NCBI GenBank assembly: GCA_002432545.1 | Contig: DJFR01000224.1 | Span: forward strand, 18,383-23,562 | Reading direction: 5' to 3' | DNA length: 5,180 nucleotides | Source of the DNA: Flammeovirgaceae bacterium UBA5867 | GTDB taxonomy: Bacteria > Bacteroidota > Bacteroidia > Cytophagales > Cyclobacteriaceae | In this document: positions 1 through 5,180 of the stretch, one piece after another | Layout: the number at the start of each line of letters is the position of its first letter | How positions within the stretch are numbered: the first letter of the stretch is position 1 | Translations under genes and position numbers: made by a program | Notes under the pieces: generated by a model | Seen by the model: only the letters and a program-made list of their open reading frames with translations | What the model was told of the DNA's origin: nothing | Databases searched by the model: none

Positions 1-1
1 A

Positions 2-3000
2 GAAGACTATATCAACAAACTCTACGCCACCGGATATATAGAGCTTGCCGAGCCAGCCTATAAAGAACGCATGCTTTATACACCCAACGATCCGGCCGTG
101 ACCAACCAATATTACCTTACCAAGATCAGAGCGCTTGAAGCCTGGAACGTTACGAAGGGAGATGAAACCATTGTGATCGCTATTATAGATTCAGGTGTTG
201 ATATTGATCACCCTGACCTGGCCAGCAAACTATATATCAACCCCGAAGAAGCCAACGGTACGGCTGGCGTTGATGACGATAACAATGGCTTTATTGATGA
301 TATCAACGGCTGGGATTTTTCAGGAGCTGATACGTTGAATGCCTTGAACCCCAATTACGCGGGCGACAACAATCCTGCTATATTTAAAAGTGGTTCAGGC
401 TTTACGCATGGTACACAGGTTGGAGGTTGTGCCGGAGCTGCTGCCGATAACGGAATTGGCCTGGCAGGTGTTGGCTTTAAAACCAAACTGCTCTTCACAA
501 AACACTATGCCGACAACCAGCGCACCAGCGACCGTAATTATAGTTCTGATCTATACCGTGGTGTACTCTATGCGGCACAAAATGGTGCACGCATCATTAA
601 CTGTTCGTGGGGTGGTGAAGCACGAAGCCAGGTATACCAGGATCTGATCACACACGTAACAAAAGATCTGGGCTGTATGGTAGTGGCTGCTGCCGGTAAC
701 AGCAATGTTATCACACCGCTTTATCCCGCTTCATACGATTATGTGCTATCCGTAGCATCAACCGATCAGAATGACAACCGTGCGAGCTTTACTAATTTCG
801 GTCCTACGGTTGATATCTGCGCTCCGGGAGTGAGTATATATACTACGGCCTACAACAACGGGTACGGCAGTCCCGGAGGTACATCTTTATCCACACCGAT
901 TGTTGCCGGTGCCGGAGCATTGGTATGGGCACAACATCCTGAGTTTACCGCTGAGCAGGTGGCGGAGCAGTTACGGGTTTCTGCAGATGCCAGTATATAT
1001 ACTAAAAATGCTGCCTATATAAATCAACTTGGCAAAGGGCGCCTCGACATTATGCAGGCGCTTACGCTGACATCACCTTCCATCCGCGCTTCCAATTACA
1101 GGCTGTTAAACGATGAAGGACTGGATGCTGCGCCCGGAGAAGAAGCCAACCTGATATTTGATTTCACCAATCATCTTCAAACTTCCTCCTCCGGACTGGA
1201 GATCTCCATATCATCTGCTTCATCCTATATTACCATCACAAACAATAAAATAAATCCGGGTGCTATTACAGAAGGCGCAACTATTAATAACATACTTACA
1301 CCCTTCAAATTAACACTCAGCTCAAGTATACCGGTAAATACCAAAGTAGATATACTGCTTACCTATAGCGATGGATCGTACCAGGATTACCAGGTGCTTA
1401 CATTGATACCGAACCCATCGTACATGAACATTGACGACAACCGAATTACCACCACTATATCTTCATCCGGAAGACTGGCGTATGAAGACACGCAAAGCTC
1501 GCAGATGGGAAGCGGTTTTGTATATAATGGCAAATCGTTCGTATATGAAATGGGGTTGATTATGGGTAATTCCTCCTCCACCATACTGAACACAGTACGT
1601 AACGGCAGCGGTGGCTATGATCAGGATTTTATAGGCACTACACGTATAAAGGAAATTATACCGGGTGAGCGATCGTTCGCAGAAATATTCGGAGACTTCT
1701 CAAATTCTACTGTAGCAGAAGAGCAAAAGGTAAAAGTATCGTATCGTACGTTGGTATGGCAGGATGAACCATACGACAGGTTTGTGATTGTAGAGTATAA
1801 AATCAAAAACACACAGGCCAGTGCCCTCAATGATTTTTACTTTGGCATGTTTGCCGATTGGGATGTGAGCCACAATGGTGTATATGATGCTGCGCAATGG
1901 AATGCCGCTACACGACTCGGCTATGTTTACCAGAAAGCTTCTACAGAATTACCACAGGCAGGTATACAACTTCTTACCGGCAGCGAAAATTACTATGCTA
2001 TAGATAATCATCCATCTATAGCAGGTGCATCATCGTTTGGTTTGTATGATGGCTTTACTGATGCTGAGAAGTTCAAAGCAATCTCTTCAACACGCAGTCA
2101 GGCTGGTGCAGATGGTTCCGGCAATGATGTGAGCCAGGTTGTTTCAGCCGGTCCTTATAACATTAATGCGGGCGATGAAATAACAGTAGCCTTCGCGTTG
2201 CATGCAGCGGACAATTTTACAGATCTGCTTACCTCTGCTAAATATGCAGACTCGGTATATAATTACACCTTGAAAGCTCCGCTTCCTGTAGTCGATACGC
2301 TTGAGACTTGCTACGGATCGAACACTGTAATGAAAGCAACAGGTGCAACCAGGTATCGCTGGTATAAAGACTTTACCGGAGGCAGCCCCATAGCAGAAGG
2401 GTCGCAGATAACGATACCAGCTATAAAAAGCGATACAACACTCTATGTAGCAAATGCTACTAAATCGTATGAGAGCCTTCGCGTACCTGCACATATTAAT
2501 GTACATGCGCAACCAACGATCATGGCATCGCGCTCCACTATACTTTGCAATGGCGATTCGGTTATTCTCTCGGTAGAAAAAGCCAGTGAGTATGCATGGA
2601 GCAATGGCGAAATAACGCAATCTATAAAAGTAGGCGAGGCTGGTAATTATAGTGTGATGATGAAATACGAAGATGAAGTTCTGAATTGCGTTTCCACTTC
2701 CAATCAAATTGCCGTGAGCGTTCTCCCGCGACCGGAAGCATTGTTCTCTATCACCCTTACGTCAGGCGATTTTATCATAGGCGATTCTGTACAGTTTACC
2801 AATGGCAGTTCGGATGTTAAAGAATTGTATTGGGATTTTGGCGATGGCACCAACAGTACTAAACTTAATCCGAAGCACGCATACGACTCGAGCAGCGTTT
2901 ACGAAGTTTCACTTACGGTTACAGCCGAGAATGGCTGTCAGGATATATACATAAAAGAAGTATCGGTTGTTACGAGCATTGAAGAAACGCTAAGCCGTTT

Positions 3001-3250
3001 TGTAAAAGTATATCCTGTGCCTACAGTACAAAATGAAGTAACAGTATGGATCGATGGCTTGAAAGCGAAAGATCTTCAACTATCCGTTATTACAACGGAA
3101 GGGCTACACCTTTATGATCAGCAATTCAAGAATATCGGAGAGGAATTCACACACACCATAGGTACTTCCAGCTATGCCGCTGGTATATATTTTCTGGCCG
3201 CCCGCATAGATGGCAGGTTGGTAATAAAGAAGTTTGCTGTCTCAAAATAA
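2..3250 (+). CDS. Secreted subtilisin-like serine peptidase (S8) with Ig-like, PKD and T9SS type A sorting domains; 5' end outside window
   Basis: Predicted cell-surface or extracellular endopeptidase. The frame is open from base 2, giving 1082 residues and a stop at 3248-3250. The ATG at 71 is internal: the preceding residues end an I9-type propeptide (AEPAY), leading into the usual TPNDP linker. The catalytic domain spans about 155-1070. Its triad is complete: Asp in IIDSGVD (188-190), His in THGTQ (407-409) and Ser in GGTSLSTP (884-886), with the oxyanion Asn in AAAGNSN (698-700). An acidic DDDNNGFIDD loop lies at 272-301. Then follow a beta-rich segment (about 1071-1420), an unnamed region (1421-2280), two Ig-like modules (about 2281-2520 and 2515-2735), a PKD domain with WDFGDGT (2831-2851), and a T9SS tail (about 2978-3247) with KVYPVP near its start and a basic KKFAVSK end. 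By family knowledge the tail is removed at the outer membrane after export. Signal peptide and promoter lie outside the window. The substrate is unknown. The fold and secretion route are secure; the middle domains are less so. Confidence 0.95.
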   Translation, partial: EDYINKLYATGYIELAEPAYKERMLYTPNDPAVTNQYYLTKIRALEAWNVTKGDETIVIAIIDSGVDIDHPDLASKLYINPEEANGTAGVDDDNNGFIDDINGWDFSGADTLNALNPNYAGDNNPAIFKSGSGFTHGTQVGGCAGAAADNGIGLAGVGFKTKLLFTKHYADNQRTSDRNYSSDLYRGVLYAAQNGARIINCSWGGEARSQVYQDLITHVTKDLGCMVVAAAGNSNVITPLYPASYDYVLSVASTDQNDNRASFTNFGPTVDICAPGVSIYTTAYNNGYGSPGGTSLSTPIVAGAGALVWAQHPEFTAEQVAEQLRVSADASIYTKNAAYINQLGKGRLDIMQALTLTSPSIRASNYRLLNDEGLDAAPGEEANLIFDFTNHLQTSSSGLEISISSASSYITITNNKINPGAITEGATINNILTPFKLTLSSSIPVNTKVDILLTYSDGSYQDYQVLTLIPNPSYMNIDDNRITTTISSSGRLAYEDTQSSQMGSGFVYNGKSFVYEMGLIMGNSSSTILNTVRNGSGGYDQDFIGTTRIKEIIPGERSFAEIFGDFSNSTVAEEQKVKVSYRTLVWQDEPYDRFVIVEYKIKNTQASALNDFYFGMFADWDVSHNGVYDAAQWNAATRLGYVYQKASTELPQAGIQLLTGSENYYAIDNHPSIAGASSFGLYDGFTDAEKFKAISSTRSQAGADGSGNDVSQVVSAGPYNINAGDEITVAFALHAADNFTDLLTSAKYADSVYNYTLKAPLPVVDTLETCYGSNTVMKATGATRYRWYKDFTGGSPIAEGSQITIPAIKSDTTLYVANATKSYESLRVPAHINVHAQPTIMASRSTILCNGDSVILSVEKASEYAWSNGEITQSIKVGEAGNYSVMMKYEDEVLNCVSTSNQIAVSVLPRPEALFSITLTSGDFIIGDSVQFTNGSSDVKELYWDFGDGTNSTKLNPKHAYDSSSVYEVSLTVTAENGCQDIYIKEVSVVTSIEETLSRFVKVYPVPTVQNEVTVWIDGLKAKDLQLSVITTEGLHLYDQQFKNIGEEFTHTIGTSSYAAGIYFLAARIDGRLVIKKFAVSK

Positions 3251-3277
3251 GCAGGTATATACTTAACGGGTATAAAT

Positions 3278-3310
3278 AAAAAGGGAATGGTTCTACACTA
3301 TTCCCTTTTT
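3278..3310. terminator. Bidirectional intrinsic terminator between convergent genes
   Basis: The 14-base arm 3278-3291 pairs with 3297-3310 around a 5-base loop (3292-3296). All pairs are Watson-Crick except one G-T at 3289/3299. The core is GGGAATGGT against ACTATTCCC. An A-run lies on the left and a T-run on the right (3306-3311, then ATTT), so either strand's transcript ends in a U-rich stretch after the hairpin. It begins 28 bases after the protease stop (3250) and ends 19 bases before the stop end of the AIM24 gene (3329). Part of the T-run is inside the stem, which is common for bidirectional terminators. The rest of this 78-base gap shows nothing else. Confidence 0.88.
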
Positions 3311-3328
3311 TATTTACCGGCCTGAATA

Positions 3329-4102
3329 TTAATCTTCCAGGAAGCTACCAATCAAAGAGCCGCCTTCTTTCGAGCTGTTTCGTCCGTATGGGGCGAGTGC
3401 CTGCACCAGCTTACGAATCGGCATAGACTGCAGCCATACTTTACCGCTGCCTTGCAAGGTTGCCAGAAATATACCTTCGCCACCAAACACCATGGAGCGA
3501 AGACTTCCGGAAGCCTGCACATCAAAATGTATTTGCGATTCAAAGGCTACTACACAACCTGTATCTACGCGCAGTGTCTCATTGTTAAGTGTGCGTTCAA
3601 TAACAGTACCGCCTGCGTGAACAAATGCTTTACCATCACCCTGAAGTTTCTGAAGTATAAATCCTTCGCCACCTACCAGACCTGAGCCGAGTCTGCGGTT
3701 GAATGTGATGGATACTTTTGTACCGAAGGCTGCGCAGAGAAATCCATCTTTCTGCACAATGAGTTCATGCCCCGGACTTTGAGACAGGTCAACCGGGATT
3801 ACGGTGCCGGGATAGGGAGCCGAGAAACCAACCTTTGCTCTACGGTTGCCACGATTTGTAAAGTGTGTCATGAAGAGAGACTCACCGGTAAGAATGCGTG
3901 AGCCCGCAGACAAGAGCTTATCGAACAAACCTTGTTTCGGGTTTGCACCATCGCCCATCTTTGCTTCGAAGGTGATGCCATCTTCCATATATAGCATAGC
4001 ACCTGCTTCGGCAATTACGGTTTCGTTCGGGTCTAGTTCTACTTCAACGATCTGGATACTTTCTCCTTTGATCTGATAGTCGATTTCGTGTGATGAAGCC
4101 AT
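3329..4102 (-). CDS. AIM24 / TIGR00266 family protein (PF01987, formerly DUF124)
   Basis: A complete 257-residue protein of the usual length for bacterial AIM24-family members. I recognise it from the N-terminal EIDYQIKGESIQIVEVEL, the EAGAMLYME block (about 32-40), the TGESLFMTHF block (72-81), and two glycine-rich blocks of the form GGEGxxLxxLQGxGK at residues 144-158 and 207-221. The C-terminus GGSLIGSFLED is also typical. No signal peptide or membrane segment is visible, so it is probably cytosolic. The name comes from a yeast mitochondrial inner-membrane protein that supports cristae organisation; no biochemical role is established for bacterial members and I assign none. The ATG at 4100-4102 is the best start: conserved sequence begins within a few residues, and it lies 4 bases after the stop of the M14 gene. 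The bases before it (AAAAAATAAATTC) contain no Shine-Dalgarno sequence, as is normal in Bacteroidota. It is probably translated from the M14 transcript, and transcription ends at the hairpin at 3278-3310. Confidence 0.93.
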   Translation of the reverse strand: MASSHEIDYQIKGESIQIVEVELDPNETVIAEAGAMLYMEDGITFEAKMGDGANPKQGLFDKLLSAGSRILTGESLFMTHFTNRGNRRAKVGFSAPYPGTVIPVDLSQSPGHELIVQKDGFLCAAFGTKVSITFNRRLGSGLVGGEGFILQKLQGDGKAFVHAGGTVIERTLNNETLRVDTGCVVAFESQIHFDVQASGSLRSMVFGGEGIFLATLQGSGKVWLQSMPIRKLVQALAPYGRNSSKEGGSLIGSFLED

Positions 4103-4106
4103 GAAT

Positions 4107-5180
4107 TTATTTTTTATAGTACTTAAATACGGGATATTCCACCAACTTGTTGTTCACACCGGCTGCATGCAACGATTCGTCAAAGAAATTCCAGGTTACA
4201 AGTCCATCATCCGACTGTGGTTCAAGCATATAAAAAATAAGATTGGCCAATGGCTGATCCAGCGCAACTATATAATCTCCCTTTTTGAATTTGCGTGTAG
4301 CAGCACTGAATTTACCTTCGGCAGTAGCCATAAAATGACCTTCAAACTTGCGCTCCGATTTTTTCAGATTCTCAACCATAAATACTTCACCGGTATAGGA
4401 CTGACCTTTTTCTAGTTGATCAACCTTTACACCAAGCTTCTGCAAATGCTGCACTATATTTTTATACGCTGCCGGTATAATATACCCGCTTGGCAGTGTA
4501 CTCTCGGTAACAGCATCAAATTGCCCGTAGTAGTTAACATCATTGAACTTTACAATACTACCTGTACGAAGCCAGCTTGTTGTGCCGTCTTCTTTTTTAT
4601 AGTTTACATAATCGTAGGTTAAAAAATTCTGAAGCTTTTCTTTCGATACCATTTTGAAGCGTACACCTTTCTTTGCTTTACCGGCCTGCTCGCGTACCAG
4701 GCGTATAGCATCTTCTTCAGCTTTTTTATTTACCTGTAAAATTTCTGAAGCATGGCTGTGAGTATAGTTTAATATCTCTACTACAAAAGCGCGTGTAGAG
4801 TTTATGCGTTGGTAGAATCTTTCATGTGCGAATGCTTCGCTGAGTATAGCCATACGGTTTCGCAGGCTGAATTGATTGATCAGGTAACGGGGATGATGAT
4901 TATAGGTATAAAAATTCTTCACAGGCCATCCTTCCTGTTGCACACTGTAATCACCGTAAGGGCCTAGATATAGTCCATATTTTTCTTGTACTGTTCTGGT
5001 AATCGCGGGCAACATGGTGTTGTTGGTATAATTATAGGTTGCAAACTCACCGGCATAGTGATAGCTGGGCGCCCACGTAAGGGAATAAGCATGCCATGTT
5101 CCGTTCGTAGTGTGAAGATCTACGAACACCTGCGGATCCCATACAGTAATAATATTGGCGAAGAGTTGTTGTGTCTCAAT
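4107..5180 (-). CDS. M14-family zinc carboxypeptidase-like metallopeptidase, C-terminal 357 residues; 5' end outside window
   Basis: The frame is open to the right edge, so the GTG at 5127-5129 is an internal valine codon. M14 enzymes hydrolyse C-terminal or isopeptide-type bonds using one zinc ion. The visible part begins just before the third zinc ligand, His of DLHTTNG (codon 5112-5114). The catalytic Glu is most likely that of AILSEAF (codon 4836-4838), preceded by the family-like HPRYL...SLRNR stretch. The first zinc-binding motif (HxxE) and the substrate-binding Arg/Asn residues would lie upstream, outside the window, so completeness of the active site cannot be judged. After a charged helical stretch comes a C-terminal domain of roughly 190 residues ending in DQPLANLIFYMLEPQSDDG, WNFFDE and YPVFKYYKK; I recall this extension from other Bacteroidota M14 proteins. 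There is no T9SS tail. A signal peptide cannot be assessed, and the substrate is unknown. The gene ends 4 bases before AIM24 and is probably co-transcribed with it. Confidence 0.92.
   Translation of the reverse strand: METQQLFANIITVWDPQVFVDLHTTNGTWHAYSLTWAPSYHYAGEFATYNYTNNTMLPAITRTVQEKYGLYLGPYGDYSVQQEGWPVKNFYTYNHHPRYLINQFSLRNRMAILSEAFAHERFYQRINSTRAFVVEILNYTHSHASEILQVNKKAEEDAIRLVREQAGKAKKGVRFKMVSKEKLQNFLTYDYVNYKKEDGTTSWLRTGSIVKFNDVNYYGQFDAVTESTLPSGYIIPAAYKNIVQHLQKLGVKVDQLEKGQSYTGEVFMVENLKKSERKFEGHFMATAEGKFSAATRKFKKGDYIVALDQPLANLIFYMLEPQSDDGLVTWNFFDESLHAAGVNNKLVEYPVFKYYKK

Noticed and set aside
71..73. ATG at 71 as the start of the protease
   Set aside because: The frame is open upstream to base 2 and the upstream residues look like the end of a propeptide. 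Starting here would leave no signal peptide, which a T9SS cargo protein needs.
390..647. An 85-codon plus-strand frame overlapping the subtilase domain
   Set aside because: It is out of frame within the region encoding the catalytic His and surrounding conserved sequence, and its translation resembles no known protein.
833..1003. TATA-rich palindromes as promoters or operators
   Set aside because: They are inside the catalytic domain of a gene read through them, with no downstream start on either strand and no Bacteroidota-type TTTG promoter element recognised nearby.
2144..2707. A 187-codon open frame on the minus strand inside the protease gene
   Set aside because: It lies entirely antisense to the well-supported Ig-like region. 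Its translation is rich in Cys, Ile, Tyr and Arg with no recognisable domain, as expected for a shadow frame.
4101..4622. Plus-strand open frames of 104 and 68 codons opposite the M14 gene
   Set aside because: Both are antisense to a clearly recognisable coding region, have no recognisable domain, and no promoter or ribosome-binding context supports them.
5127..5129. GTG at 5127-5129 as the start of the M14 gene
   Set aside because: It lies within the conserved strand leading to the DLHT zinc-ligand motif, and the frame continues open to the window edge. Starting here would remove most of the catalytic domain.

Overview
The window looks like ordinary chromosomal DNA from a free-living or environmental member of the Bacteroidota. 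The best evidence is the first gene: a subtilisin-like protease with Ig-like and PKD modules and a C-terminal type IX secretion (T9SS) sorting domain, a combination restricted to that phylum. Other evidence fits: no Shine-Dalgarno sequence before the one visible start codon, moderate GC and frequent ATA isoleucine codons. The protein style suggests a Cytophagales- or Chitinophagales-like lineage, but I cannot fix the genus.

Layout. (1) Positions 2-3250, plus strand: a large secreted S8 serine peptidase whose 5' end lies left of the window. (2) Positions 3251-3328: a 78-base convergent intergenic gap holding one strong hairpin, flanked by an A-tract and a T-tract, that can act as a terminator for both strands. 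(3) Positions 3329-4102, minus strand: a complete AIM24/TIGR00266-family protein. (4) Positions 4107-5180, minus strand: the C-terminal 357 residues of an M14-family zinc carboxypeptidase-like protein whose 5' end lies right of the window. Genes 3 and 4 are separated by 4 bases and are probably one transcription unit, read M14 first and AIM24 second. Coding sequence fills nearly the whole window. No promoter is visible because both upstream ends are cut off.

How the genes relate. The S8 protease is predicted to cross the outer membrane by T9SS and to be released or anchored at the cell surface, where it would degrade or process protein. The M14 enzyme would also cleave peptide-type bonds, but its targeting signal is outside the window and it lacks a T9SS tail. 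The two peptidases are transcribed towards each other, so nothing in the sequence links them functionally. The AIM24 protein has no established bacterial function.

I found no RNA gene, mobile element, CRISPR array, frameshift or clearly new system. The items most worth a second look are the roughly 285-residue unnamed region in the middle of the protease, the EF-hand-like acidic loop in its catalytic domain, and the tight M14-AIM24 pairing.
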